Assembly: GCA_944324215.1 (NCBI GenBank)
Contig: CALUVP010000130.1
Coordinates: 1 to 41,184 of the forward strand
Reading direction: 5' to 3'
DNA: 41,184 nucleotides
Source: Candidatus Gastranaerophilales bacterium
GTDB taxonomy: Bacteria; Cyanobacteriota; Vampirovibrionia; Gastranaerophilales; Gastranaerophilaceae
This document shows, piece after piece, positions 7,647-16,828 of this stretch (positions are counted from its first letter, which is position 1; every line of letters begins with the position of its first letter). Position numbers and translations under genes: made by a program. Below the pieces are notes generated by a model. The model searched no databases. It was given only the letters and a program-made list of their open reading frames with translations, and was not told where the DNA came from.

Positions 7647-8792
7647 ATGACTGACAAGATTAAATTGGCGATAAATTTTGATATAGGAGGAACTGCATGT
7701 AACTTAGATTGCAGCTATTGCTATCGAAAAGGACAAGGGATAAAAGACAGAAATACACCTGCTAAGTTTGAATACTCTGTTGAACATATGTTAAAAGCAT
7801 TGTCAAAAGAGCGTCTTGGAGGAAATGCAATAATTTGTATGTGTGGAGGAGGTGAAACACTTCTACCAAAAGAAACTGTTCCTTTAATAAAAGGTTTTTT
7901 AAAAGAAGGTCATGTTGTTGATTTGGTAACAAATCTGACATTAACTCGCCGAGTTGATGAATTACTTGATATTCCAAAAGAAGATTTAGAAAGACTTATT
8001 TTAAAAGCTTCTTTTCATTATTTAGAATTGAAAAGACTCAATAAGCTCGATGATTATTTTAATAATTTTAACAGATTAATAAAAGCAGGTGCTTCAGGTA
8101 GTCCTATTTTGACAATATGTGAGGAATATATTCCTCTGTTGGATGAAATCAAACAACTTTGTCTTGAAAAAATAAATGATTTGCCACATATAACTTGTGC
8201 CCTTGATAATTTTGATACGACAATGAGTCCTCGAGAATTTTATACACCAGAGTTTGTGGAGATGGTCAAAGAAAAGTTTGATTCAAAAATATTCGAGACT
8301 TTCACAGAACTTTTAAAAATAACACCACAAGAACACTTTTGTTATTCTGGAATGTGGAATATTATTGTTGATGCAGAAACTGGTAACACACAAAAATGTT
8401 TTTATGCACCAGTTGAACAAAATATTTTTAAAAATTTGAAAAAACCAATTAAATTTGAACCTATTGGATATAATTGTCCAAAACCTAATTGTGCAGTAAA
8501 TTGGAATTGGAATGGAATGGGCATAATGCCAGATTTGAAATTTAAAACATATTCACAAATTTTGTTTAGACCTAATACGTATAATAAGAAAGTTTTAAAA
8601 TTATTGGATTTTAAATTTTATGATTTTCAAAGAGAATATTCGGACGATGAGAAGATATTTATTTCTAATAAAGTAAAAAAGAAATACGAAAAATATTATA
8701 AAAAACAAAATAAAATAAGTTTAAAAAACAAAATCAGACTAAAAATATATAATTATTTAAAAAATAAATTAGAAAAAAAAGGGTTAATATAA
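7647..8792 (+). CDS. Radical SAM protein of the glycan locus, substrate unknown
   Basis: A radical SAM enzyme with the CxxxCxxC cluster motif near the N-terminus (TACNLDCSYCYRKGQG, Cys at about residues 18, 22 and 25). A GGGETLLP segment follows, in the place of the SAM-binding GGE motif. The second half has several further Cys (HFCYSG, QKCFYAP, YNCPKPNCAVNW), which suggests a SPASM/twitch-like auxiliary Fe-S site. The C-terminal 60 residues are Lys-rich and helical. A clear Shine-Dalgarno (AAAGGA) precedes the ATG. The gene is co-oriented with, and one codon apart from, the SDR gene, so the two may act in sequence on a sugar or on a carrier-linked substrate. No specific reaction can be named. 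Confidence 0.85.
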   Translation: MTDKIKLAINFDIGGTACNLDCSYCYRKGQGIKDRNTPAKFEYSVEHMLKALSKERLGGNAIICMCGGGETLLPKETVPLIKGFLKEGHVVDLVTNLTLTRRVDELLDIPKEDLERLILKASFHYLELKRLNKLDDYFNNFNRLIKAGASGSPILTICEEYIPLLDEIKQLCLEKINDLPHITCALDNFDTTMSPREFYTPEFVEMVKEKFDSKIFETFTELLKITPQEHFCYSGMWNIIVDAETGNTQKCFYAPVEQNIFKNLKKPIKFEPIGYNCPKPNCAVNWNWNGMGIMPDLKFKTYSQILFRPNTYNKKVLKLLDFKFYDFQREYSDDEKIFISNKVKKKYEKYYKKQNKISLKNKIRLKIYNYLKNKLEKKGLI

Positions 8793-9692
8793 ATGAAGTT
8801 AAAAAATTTCTTTAAAAAAATATTAAAAAAAAATAAAAATAACATTCCAATCGAAAAAAAACAAACTGATGTATGGTTAATAACTGGATGTTCTTCTGGA
8901 ATAGGATATGAGCTATGTACAGAACTTTTAAAAAAAGGTTATAAAGTTGCTGCAGGTCTCAGAAAAAAAGAACGTCTAAATAAATTAAAAGAAGAATTTC
9001 CTGAAAATTTATTACCATTAGAAATAGATGTTACAAACGAAGAACAGACAAAAAAAGCTATAGAAGAAGCTATTTCTTATTTTGGAAAAATTGATGTGTT
9101 GGTAAATAATGCAGGTATTAGTTTTTTTGGTGCAATAGAAGAAACAAAAATCTCGGATGTAAAAAGAATATTTGAAACAAATTTCATTGGGTATGTAATT
9201 ACATCCAAATATATTTTACCTCATTTTAGACAAAATAGAGATGGACTTATAATAAATATTTCTTCTGTATGCGGAATTGAGGCTTACCCTGGCGTTACTT
9301 TTTATTCTGCTTCCAAATTTGCAATTGAAGCTTTTTCAGAAGCGTTAAGAAAAGAAGTTAAACCTCTGGGAATTAGTGTATTGAACGTTAATTTATCAGC
9401 AGCTCGTACACCATTAACATTAAAAGTTGATTTAAAAAAACCTTCTATAGTAGAGTATCAAGAAATATTAAAAAACAGTTATGATGTTTTTTTTAATCAA
9501 TTGGAATATAAAGAATCAAAAATTTGTCCACAGAAACTAGTTAAAGCAATAATATATCAAGCCGAGAATTTTAGATATTCTAGCTTGTATTTAGGTTCAG
9601 AATGTTTAAACATAGCTAAAAATAAATATTTAAATATGTTAAAAAATGTAGAAAAACAGATGGAAAATCCTTTTGATGTAGAGTACTGTTAA
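8793..9692 (+). CDS. Short-chain dehydrogenase/reductase
   Basis: NAD(P)-dependent classical SDR of 299 residues. The Rossmann motif is TGCSSGIG (about residues 34-41), then NNAG, the catalytic Ser in IINISSV and the YSASK active-site motif. It is preceded by a 30-residue Lys-rich leader that is not part of the fold. The lineage of SDRs with LRKEVKPLGISVLNVN resembles retinol/steroid-type or glycan-modifying oxidoreductases, so the substrate is open. It starts directly at the stop codon of the radical SAM gene, indicating translational coupling. Confidence 0.88.
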   Translation: MKLKNFFKKILKKNKNNIPIEKKQTDVWLITGCSSGIGYELCTELLKKGYKVAAGLRKKERLNKLKEEFPENLLPLEIDVTNEEQTKKAIEEAISYFGKIDVLVNNAGISFFGAIEETKISDVKRIFETNFIGYVITSKYILPHFRQNRDGLIINISSVCGIEAYPGVTFYSASKFAIEAFSEALRKEVKPLGISVLNVNLSAARTPLTLKVDLKKPSIVEYQEILKNSYDVFFNQLEYKESKICPQKLVKAIIYQAENFRYSSLYLGSECLNIAKNKYLNMLKNVEKQMENPFDVEYC

Positions 9693-9756
9693 CAAAAAAT
9701 TAAGTTTCTAGCAGTCATAATTGGTTAATTAATATATTTTGGAGATTTATAATGCA

Positions 9757-11070
9757 ATGAGAATATTTATATCATTTTTTTCTTGTGCGGAAGATTCTAA
9801 TAATAAAGAAGCAATACCTTGTTTTTATGAAAGTTTTATAAAAGGTTTAAAAGAAAGTAATAATGAACTTTTTGTTTATATTACAAGAAAATTTGGTTAC
9901 GATTATGGCAAGGCACCAAGAAAATTATTAGATCAGATTAAAGACTTCAACCCTGATATTATAATCCTTTTTAATAATGCTTTTTATGAAATTACAAATG
10001 AATTTGAATGTCCTATTTTTGTTTATGAAGTCGATTCCCCTTTGTATTACTCAAATAAAAACGCTCTCAAAAGCAACATAGATAGATATAAGTTCATTGT
10101 TATTCAAGAAGAATCAAAAAGAATTTTGGTTGATAATTTTAAAGCGCCTGAAAAAAATATTCTCGTAGCTCCTTTTTTCTCGGAAATAAAACATGAAAAT
10201 ATTCCGTTAAAACAAAATATTTGTTTTATAGGTTCTAAATTTATTTCAACGGAAACAAAAAGCCGTTTTTCAAGGTTTATGATGTCAAATCCGTCTTTTG
10301 AAGAGATAGAGATGTTTAAAAAACTTCTTACGGTTTATGAAAAACAGCCTTTTTTAAGTGATGAAGAAATCTTCCAAAAATTTAACGTAACTTCAGAAAA
10401 AATCAAGGAAAATTTTGTAACTGCTGATATTATATTCAATCTTTCTGACTACAACAGAACAAAAACATTGTCTTGTGTTTCAGATTTGGGAATAAGGATA
10501 TACGGAACAGAAAGATGGATGACAGACAATTATAATGAACCCTTTCTTATATTAAATTATGATAAAACACCGGTATATTCAATAAAGCATAATCAAGATG
10601 TATATAATGCTTCTAAAATTGGAATAAACATAAACCATCTTCAGGCGACACAGGCTTTTTCATGGCGAGTATGTGATATTATGGCATCCGGAGCTTGCTT
10701 GGTTAGTGAATATAAACCTGATTTAGAAAAACGTTTTGCTTCAATAGGATTACCTTTATTCCACAACCCATATGAAGCAAGAGAACTCTGTATAAAATTA
10801 CTCAAAGAAGAAAATTTAAGAGCAGATATTGTTGCTGCATCTAATGAAATAATAGAAAAAAAATACAGATTTAAAAACACTAAAGAATTGATTGAAGATT
10901 TCTTTGATATTTCCTTAAATGGTGTAAATTCTTCAGTAAAGTATTATGCAGAGGATCTCCTGAACAAATCTAATAAACCTAGAAAGTTAAAGTATAAAAT
11001 CTTTATGTATTGCTATGAGAAACTGCAAAAGAAACTGCAAAGAAAAGGATATGTGAAAAAATATGACTAA
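9757..11070 (+). CDS. CgeB-like / DUF3880-type glycosyltransferase
   Basis: Predicted GT-B glycosyltransferase of about 437 residues. The N-terminal half has Rossmann-like strands ([31 protein letters not shown]). The C-terminal half carries [21 protein letters not shown], and [22 protein letters not shown], which is the nucleotide-binding block of CgeB-like / Glyco_trans_1_2 proteins (F-E-x-x-x-x-G type). The ATG at 9757 is chosen over a TTG at 9739 because GGAGA lies 11 bases upstream and the residues from here fit a natural start. The last eight bases overlap the aminotransferase gene. Confidence 0.82.
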   Translation: MRIFISFFSCAEDSNNKEAIPCFYESFIKGLKESNNELFVYITRKFGYDYGKAPRKLLDQIKDFNPDIIILFNNAFYEITNEFECPIFVYEVDSPLYYSNKNALKSNIDRYKFIVIQEESKRILVDNFKAPEKNILVAPFFSEIKHENIPLKQNICFIGSKFISTETKSRFSRFMMSNPSFEEIEMFKKLLTVYEKQPFLSDEEIFQKFNVTSEKIKENFVTADIIFNLSDYNRTKTLSCVSDLGIRIYGTERWMTDNYNEPFLILNYDKTPVYSIKHNQDVYNASKIGININHLQATQAFSWRVCDIMASGACLVSEYKPDLEKRFASIGLPLFHNPYEARELCIKLLKEENLRADIVAASNEIIEKKYRFKNTKELIEDFFDISLNGVNSSVKYYAEDLLNKSNKPRKLKYKIFMYCYEKLQKKLQRKGYVKKYD

Positions 11071-12181
11071 ATTGTGTTATGATATGATAAAATTTTTAGA
11101 CTTAGAGAAAATAAATAATCGTTTTAGAGATGAGATTGATTCAAGGATTAAAACAATCCTTGACAAAGGCTGGTATTTGCAAGGTGAAGAAAATGAAATT
11201 TTTGCTCAGAATTTTGCTAAATTCTGCGGCACTAAATATTGTATTGGTGTTGCTAATGGGCTTGATGCAATCAATTTAATAATTAGAGCTTATGGGTTCA
11301 AGAATGGAGACGAAATAATAGTACCTTCAAACACTTATATAGCAACTATTCTTGCCATTTCGGAAAACGGATGTACACCTGTTCTTGTAGAGCCTGATAT
11401 TAACACATACAATATTAATCCGGATTTAATAGAAGATAAAATTACACCTAAAACTAAGGCAATAATTGTAGTTCACCTATACGGTCAAGCTGTACAAATG
11501 GATAAAATATGGGAAATAGCTAAAAAATATAATCTAAAAATTATTGAAGATTCAGCTCAAGCACATGGAGCAGGGGTAAATGTTGGTGGAGAATTAAAAA
11601 AAGTTGGGAACTTGGGAGATGCTTCAGCTTTTTCTTTTTACCCTGGTAAAAATCTTGGTTGTATGGGTGATGGAGGATGCGTTACTACAAATGATGAAGA
11701 ATTATTCAAAAAGGTTAAAGCTATTGCAAATTACGGAAGTGACAGGAAATATCACCATATCTATAAGGGAGTTAACTCTAGACTTGACGAAATTCAGGCA
11801 GCTGTTTTGGACGTTAAATTAAAGTATTTGGATGAAGATAATAAAAAACGTAGAGAAATCTCCAAATATTATCGAGAAAATATTAGGAATCCAAAAATAA
11901 TTTTGCCAAAAACTTATTATGAAAATTCTCATGTATGGCACGTTTTTACAGTAAGAACAGATAAAAGAGATGAATTTCAGAAATATTTAACTGATAATGG
12001 AATACAAACAATAATTCATTATCCAACACCTCCTCATAAACAGGGAGCTTACAAAGAATGGAATCACCTATCTTATCCAATATCGGAAGAAATACATAGA
12101 ACTATAATAAGTATTCCAATTTCTCCTGTTATGACAAAAGATGAAGTAGAAAAAGTTGTAGAGGTAATTAATGAATACTGA
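11063..12181 (+). CDS. fdtB: DegT/DnrJ/EryC1 sugar aminotransferase (FdtB-like)
   Basis: PLP-dependent transaminase that would aminate the 3-keto sugar nucleotide made by the FdtA-like isomerase, using glutamate. The 372 residues show the family order: [60 protein letters not shown] (PLP-ring Asp), then [18 protein letters not shown] with the catalytic Lys, and [12 protein letters not shown]. The C-terminal [14 protein letters not shown] fits FdtB/QdtB-type enzymes. An alternative ATG at 11084 would give the family-typical start MIKFLDL; neither has a strong Shine-Dalgarno. It overlaps both neighbours by several bases. The exact product (Fuc3N or Qui3N) is not resolvable. Confidence 0.88.
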   Translation: MTKLCYDMIKFLDLEKINNRFRDEIDSRIKTILDKGWYLQGEENEIFAQNFAKFCGTKYCIGVANGLDAINLIIRAYGFKNGDEIIVPSNTYIATILAISENGCTPVLVEPDINTYNINPDLIEDKITPKTKAIIVVHLYGQAVQMDKIWEIAKKYNLKIIEDSAQAHGAGVNVGGELKKVGNLGDASAFSFYPGKNLGCMGDGGCVTTNDEELFKKVKAIANYGSDRKYHHIYKGVNSRLDEIQAAVLDVKLKYLDEDNKKRREISKYYRENIRNPKIILPKTYYENSHVWHVFTVRTDKRDEFQKYLTDNGIQTIIHYPTPPHKQGAYKEWNHLSYPISEEIHRTIISIPISPVMTKDEVEKVVEVINEY

Positions 12182-13136
12182 TTTATTGAATTTTTTATTG
12201 TATTTTTCTTTTTCTAAGAAAGATAGAAAAAAGGCAAAGGAATATTTTAATCAAAAAAGTATCAACGATCTAAAACTTATAATGACTTTACTTGTAAAAG
12301 ATGAAGAAGACATTATAGAAACAAATATTAGATTTCATAAAGCTATGGGAGTAGATGGATTTATTGTAACAAGCCATAATTCTACGGATAAAACCAATGA
12401 AATCTTGGAAAAGTTAAAACAAGAAGGAATTGTTTTGGATATTATTTATGAAACAAATCCTGCATATGACCAAGAAAATTTTGTAGATAGAATGATAAAA
12501 TTAGCGAAACGTAAATATAAAGCTGATTGGATTATAAACGCTGATGCAGATGAATTTTATTATTCAAAGGATTTGAACTTAAAAAAGAGCATTCTAAAAT
12601 ATAAAAAAACAAATGTTAATGTTCTTTGGGTTGATTCAAATTTTTTATTTACAGATAATAGAGAAGATTTTTTGAATTGTCCTTATTTTATAAAAAAACC
12701 TTTTCTTGAGTATGAAGCCGAAATGCTTGGTATTAAAGATAAGGATGAATATAAGAATTATATAGGTTCACAAGGTTGTACAAAAGTTATTCATAAAACC
12801 AAGGGATACAAAAAAATATGTATAGGAAATCATTATGTAAGAATGTGGCATAACATCAATATTGAAACTCCTTATATAACTTTGTACCACTATACAATAA
12901 AAAATTATAATGAACAGGTAAAAAAATTAAAAAGATATATTGAATCTATCAACGGAATAAAAAAAGGCTGTGGTGTTCACATGATAAAAATGATAGAAAA
13001 ATATGAAAATGGTACTTTAAGAGAAGATTTTGATAATACTTACAGTGAAACAATGCGAAACTTTTTAATAGAACAAGGAGTTATCTCGATAGATAAATCT
13101 GTTTCTAATTTTTTAAAATTTATGAGGAAAAAATAA
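12171..13136 (+). CDS. Glyco_tranf_2_4-type glycosyltransferase
   Basis: GT-A glycosyltransferase-like protein of 321 residues. [20 protein letters not shown] and [20 protein letters not shown] form the nucleotide-binding N-terminus. The DxD is in [12 protein letters not shown] (about residue 118-129). The later NHYVRMWHN and [20 protein letters not shown] blocks are typical of this family, whose members are often annotated as family 2 or 92-like. It starts inside the 3' end of the aminotransferase gene (11-base overlap), which points to translational coupling. The donor sugar is unknown. Confidence 0.85.
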   Translation: MNTDLLNFLLYFSFSKKDRKKAKEYFNQKSINDLKLIMTLLVKDEEDIIETNIRFHKAMGVDGFIVTSHNSTDKTNEILEKLKQEGIVLDIIYETNPAYDQENFVDRMIKLAKRKYKADWIINADADEFYYSKDLNLKKSILKYKKTNVNVLWVDSNFLFTDNREDFLNCPYFIKKPFLEYEAEMLGIKDKDEYKNYIGSQGCTKVIHKTKGYKKICIGNHYVRMWHNINIETPYITLYHYTIKNYNEQVKKLKRYIESINGIKKGCGVHMIKMIEKYENGTLREDFDNTYSETMRNFLIEQGVISIDKSVSNFLKFMRKK

Positions 13137-13139
13137 TAT

Positions 13140-13898
13140 ATGAGTAAAAACTTAGAATACAATTTATTTTTAAGTCTAGGGGAAGATTGCGCTTGTACAA
13201 GTTACTTAAGAAATTGTAAATTACAATTTGTATCATTTCCTTTCGATTGGCTGACCCATGCTTCTTTTGAAAAAAGAATAGAACTTATATGCAATAATTT
13301 TGACAATTTTTTAAATTTTAAAGATTTGTATGATTTAAAACTTGATAAAAACCCAAATAATAACTTTGATTCTTATGGAAATAAATCAACTGATTTTTAT
13401 CATTATCATGACTTTGCTCCGGATACACCTCTTAATATAAGCTATCCTCAAGTTAAAAATAAATATGATAGAAGAATTAAAAGATTTTATAATAAAATAA
13501 AAAAATCAAAAAAAATTCTTTTTGTATGGTTTAGTAGAGATAAAATATTGTCAAAAGAACAGCTAACATTAGCTTTAGATAAATTAATGAATAAATTTCC
13601 AAATAAAAAAATTGATTTACTTATATTAGAAAACAATTTTGATCGTTTTAATAAAAATATCGAAAAAATAAATATTTCAGAAAATATTACCAAATATATT
13701 TTCGATAATGCAACTTTCCATTCTGATAATCCTTTAGATGAATGTATGGGAAATAAAGAATTAACATATACAATTTTAAAAAAATATAAAATAAAAAATT
13801 TATTACTAAAAAAAATACAATTATTTTTCTTAAAAATGTCAATAAACATAGTTACATCACAAAAAATAAGAAAACTTTTAAGAGAAAAATTTATATAA
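13140..13898 (+). CDS. DUF1796 putative papain-like cysteine peptidase family protein
   Basis: A 252-residue protein with the DUF1796 signature: FLSLGEDCACTSYLRNCKLQFVSFPFDW at residues 10-37, then a conserved Y-H-x-H-D-F block (YHYHDFAP), a D-R-R-I-K-R-F stretch and KKILFVWFSRDK. The family is predicted to have a papain-like fold, but members are almost always found among glycan genes and no enzymatic activity is established. It starts three bases after the previous gene and is the last plus-strand gene of the unit. The C-terminal 50 residues are Lys/Ile-rich. Confidence 0.82.
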   Translation: MSKNLEYNLFLSLGEDCACTSYLRNCKLQFVSFPFDWLTHASFEKRIELICNNFDNFLNFKDLYDLKLDKNPNNNFDSYGNKSTDFYHYHDFAPDTPLNISYPQVKNKYDRRIKRFYNKIKKSKKILFVWFSRDKILSKEQLTLALDKLMNKFPNKKIDLLILENNFDRFNKNIEKINISENITKYIFDNATFHSDNPLDECMGNKELTYTILKKYKIKNLLLKKIQLFFLKMSINIVTSQKIRKLLREKFI

Positions 13899-14055
13899 AA
13901 ATAGCAAGGTTTTATATTGATAAATAGATATAATTTTGATTTTGAAAAATTTTGAATATTGCATGAGATAGTAAAAAAATTTATTCAGAATTTAGACCAA
14001 ACTTTAAATTAAAAATAAAAAAGCGTTTTAAATTTGAAAAAGATTAGACAAAAGT

Positions 14056-15294
14056 TCAAATACTAAAACCTGTTTCATCCAAATATTTTTTTAAATTTTT
14101 CTTAAAACTATCCATTGAGAAATATTTGTCATAAATATTTCTAGAATTTGTTCCTATTTTTCTGAATTTTTCTTTGTCTTGAACAATTTCAGACATCAGT
14201 CCACATAATTCTTTAGGATTTGTCGGTTCAAATAATATAGCATTTTTCCCATTTTCGCATAACAATGCTTGACCGATTCTGTTTGAAATAAGCGGAATTT
14301 TACCAAACATAAAACCGTGGGTTACAACTATAGGTAAAGGATCTTGAATAGATGTACAAACGACGCAATCACTTTTTCTATAATATTCAAATAATTCATT
14401 TTGAGGTATATTTCTGATAAATTCTATATTATCTATATTTTTTGTAATACTTTTCAACTCAGACTCATATTTAAAATCTTCTTTTTGTAGAGGAGAGCCG
14501 ATAACATAAAACATACTTTTTTGACGTAAATCATCTGGCATTAATTTTATAGCTTCCACAAAAGTTTTTTGATTTTTTCTTTTTCCAATAGTTCCAATAC
14601 AAATAAATACTACTTTATCCTCATCTTGAGAATAAGGAGTCGTATCCTCCTCTTTTAAGCCATACATTAATAATCTTGTATTTGCATTTTTATCAATATA
14701 TTTTACAGATTTATCAGTCAAAGGACTGACACACAGAGTCACTTTTGAATTTCTTAGTGCTATTTTTACAAATTTATCATCCTTTTTATGAATCTCGTGA
14801 GTATACCAAACTATTGGAGTTTTTATATTTTGACAAACATCTAATGCATAGAAAAATTCTCTTGCCAGTGATGAAATTATTATTAAATCAAATTTATTGC
14901 AAAATTCTACAAAAGAACTCTTTTTCTTTGGCAAATCTGAATAATAAAAAGTTCTAAAACCTTGATTAACAAAATCATCCTGTAACTTACCATATTCAGG
15001 TCCTACGACACAAATTTCTGCTTGATAAATATCCTTCAAACTTTTGCATAAATCAAACGCTACTTTCGGAGCACCTGTTCTCGAAAAATCATGAGTTACA
15101 ACTAATATATTTTTCTTATTTTGATTTATATCTATTTTGTTATTGTTATTACAATTGTCTAAAAAATATAAATTTTCTTTATTAAAAACTACTTTGCGCA
15201 TATGATTTCTAAAAATATTTAATTCAAAAAAATCATTAGGCATTTTGGTTAAAAAACTTATAGAATATAATATTTTTCTGAATATATATTTCAT
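14056..15294 (-). CDS. Glycosyltransferase family 4 (group 1)
   Basis: Retaining GT-B glycosyltransferase of 412 residues. The first 55 residues are a lineage-specific leader. The acceptor domain starts at NILVVTHDFSRTGAPKVAFDL. The C-terminal nucleotide-binding domain carries VVFICIGTIGKRKNQKTFVEAI, SDCVVCTSIQDPLPIVVTHGFMFGKIPLIS (the E-x7-E region, with the first Glu replaced by Asp) and the usual helix-rich tail. It points against the long plus-strand unit and is divergent from the GT2 gene at 15368, sharing a 73-base AT-rich promoter region. Probably an assembly enzyme of the same glycan. Confidence 0.9.
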   Translation of the reverse strand: MKYIFRKILYSISFLTKMPNDFFELNIFRNHMRKVVFNKENLYFLDNCNNNNKIDINQNKKNILVVTHDFSRTGAPKVAFDLCKSLKDIYQAEICVVGPEYGKLQDDFVNQGFRTFYYSDLPKKKSSFVEFCNKFDLIIISSLAREFFYALDVCQNIKTPIVWYTHEIHKKDDKFVKIALRNSKVTLCVSPLTDKSVKYIDKNANTRLLMYGLKEEDTTPYSQDEDKVVFICIGTIGKRKNQKTFVEAIKLMPDDLRQKSMFYVIGSPLQKEDFKYESELKSITKNIDNIEFIRNIPQNELFEYYRKSDCVVCTSIQDPLPIVVTHGFMFGKIPLISNRIGQALLCENGKNAILFEPTNPKELCGLMSEIVQDKEKFRKIGTNSRNIYDKYFSMDSFKKNLKKYLDETGFSI

Positions 15295-15367
15295 CTAAAA
15301 ACCTTATTCAAATAATCTACATTTTTATTATACAATAAATTATAGTATGGAAGATTAGGATATAAAA

Positions 15368-16408
15368 ATGGAAAAATTAATAAGTGTTGTAATATGTTCA
15401 TACAATCATGGTATTTATTTGCCGGAAACCATAAGAAGTGTATTAAATCAAACTTACAGCAATATAGAACTTATTGTAATAGATGACAAATCTACAGACA
15501 ATTCATCAGAAATCATCAAATCATTAATTCCGGAATGCAAACAAAAGTTATCTAATTTTATTTTCATAGAAAAAGATGAAAATAAAGGTGTAGAAGACAG
15601 TATGAAGAGAGCAAGAGGGATTTTTAAAGGTGATTATATTTTTCCAATGGGTTCTGATGATGTTTTAAAACCTGATGCAGTAGAGACTTTATACAATTTT
15701 ATAAAAGATAAAGATGAATATGGATTTGTTGGCGGAAATGCTGAAATAATAGATAGCAGCGGAAAAAAATGTTATTGGGATGATAAGTTAAATCTTGTAT
15801 ATAATGATAAAGAAGCAAAATATAAAACTTGGGGAGACCTTACTAAACAAGTAGCTAAAAAGCTTAATGCAGATTTCAATTCTGATAATTTTGGCAGTTA
15901 TAAATCCTTGCTTTTATCAAATTATATAGTTAACGGATACATGTTTTCAAGAAAAGCATATTTAGAAGCTAACGATTACTATGATTGTATTTTTGAAGAT
16001 TGGTATATGAATCTTGAAATAGCAAAAAAATATAAATTTAAATACATTGATAAAATTATATACTCATACAGAAAACATAATAAAAGCTGTATAAATAATA
16101 CATCGTATTCGATACCTCGATATTACACAACCTTAATGACGCAAAAAAAATATTGTGAAGAAAATAATTTAATAGAAGAATGGAAAAAAGCGTATAAATA
16201 TCCTATTGGAGAAGAGGAAGAAAAGTTTATAAATAATTTTTTAAATAATAAACTTGATAGACAAACTATTTTAAATACAGCTCTTTTGATAGTTGAAAAA
16301 AATAAGCAAATTCATAAAGCCGGAAAATTCAGAATTATTAAAAAGGATAGCAAATTAGAAAAGTTTCTTAAAAGTATATTGAAACTTGTAAAAAAGAACA
16401 AAAAATAA
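15368..16408 (+). CDS. Glycosyltransferase family 2
   Basis: GT-A glycosyltransferase of 346 residues. The core motifs are ISVVICSYNHGIYLPETIRS, LIVIDDKSTDNSSEII, ENKGVEDSMKRA, YIFPMGSDDVLKPD (DxD-type metal site, about residue 98-101) and FEDWYMNLEIAKKYKF. A Lys-rich tail ends the protein. The ATG is preceded by AGGA. It is divergent from the GT4 gene and followed by a repeat-rich gap, so it is the last gene of the glycan region. Confidence 0.92.
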   Translation: MEKLISVVICSYNHGIYLPETIRSVLNQTYSNIELIVIDDKSTDNSSEIIKSLIPECKQKLSNFIFIEKDENKGVEDSMKRARGIFKGDYIFPMGSDDVLKPDAVETLYNFIKDKDEYGFVGGNAEIIDSSGKKCYWDDKLNLVYNDKEAKYKTWGDLTKQVAKKLNADFNSDNFGSYKSLLLSNYIVNGYMFSRKAYLEANDYYDCIFEDWYMNLEIAKKYKFKYIDKIIYSYRKHNKSCINNTSYSIPRYYTTLMTQKKYCEENNLIEEWKKAYKYPIGEEEEKFINNFLNNKLDRQTILNTALLIVEKNKQIHKAGKFRIIKKDSKLEKFLKSILKLVKKNKK

Positions 16409-16576
16409 ATGTTCAAAACTATGTAGAAAAGTAGTAAAAAGATGTAGAAAAAATGTTCAAAATTTAGAAGTTTTCTACATCATTTTTTTTTTATTAAAAA
16501 TTTTAGGTAAAAAAATGTAGAAAAATGTTCAAAACTTTATAATTTTCTACAAGTTTTCTACATATCTTTGAACATA
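16409..16576. repeat. Interleaved direct and inverted short repeats (TGTAGAAAA / TGTTCAAAA)
   Basis: ATGTAGAAAA occurs at 16421, 16442 and 16515, and ATGTTCAAAA at 16409, 16453 and 16525. The reverse complements TTTTCTACAT occur at 16471 and 16554, and TTTGAACAT at 16567. The two motifs alternate and can fold into two large stem-loops. No reading frame explains them. Confidence 0.7.
16442..16493 (+). terminator. Possible Rho-independent terminator after the last glycan GT2
   Basis: A 10-bp perfect stem (ATGTAGAAAA with TTTTCTACAT) with a loop of about 19 bases, followed by CA and a run of ten T. The long loop makes this less certain. Confidence 0.5.
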
Positions 16577-16828
16577 AAAAATCCAATAATATCAATACTT
16601 TCACCTACTTATGAACAAATAATTAAAGCTTATGATGAAGAAGATTATTTTATATATAAATATAATTAATAATATTAATATTATAAAAACAAATAACAAA
16701 ACTTTTAAAAGAAAAGTTTGTAAAATAAACAAAAATAAAATAAAAAAATTTAAAAACTTCAATAAAAGCTCTTTTTGGGATAAAATTAAATAGAATTAAG
16801 TAGAGTATGTAAATAAGGAGAATATATT
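16577..16828. other. AT-rich gap upstream of mraY
   Basis: No convincing gene. A 53-codon frame (16632-16793) ending in KSSFWDKIK and an overlapping frame ending in YEQIIKAYDEEDYFIYKYN may be remnants of a lost glycan gene, but A/T composition alone could produce them. The mraY promoter should lie at the right end; no clear hexamers were found. Confidence 0.4.

Noticed and set aside
13899..14055. Gap between convergent DUF1796 and GT4 genes, checked for a terminator or small gene
   Set aside because: Only AT-rich sequence; no stable stem with a T-run and no credible frame.
16409..16576. Short regularly repeated motifs, considered as a CRISPR array
   Set aside because: Repeats are only 9-11 bases, unevenly spaced and in both orientations, and no cas gene is near.
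16632..16793. 53-codon reading frame ending KSSFWDKIK before mraY
   Set aside because: Composition is almost only Lys, Asn, Ile and Phe as expected from random AT-rich DNA, and there is no Shine-Dalgarno; at best a gene remnant.
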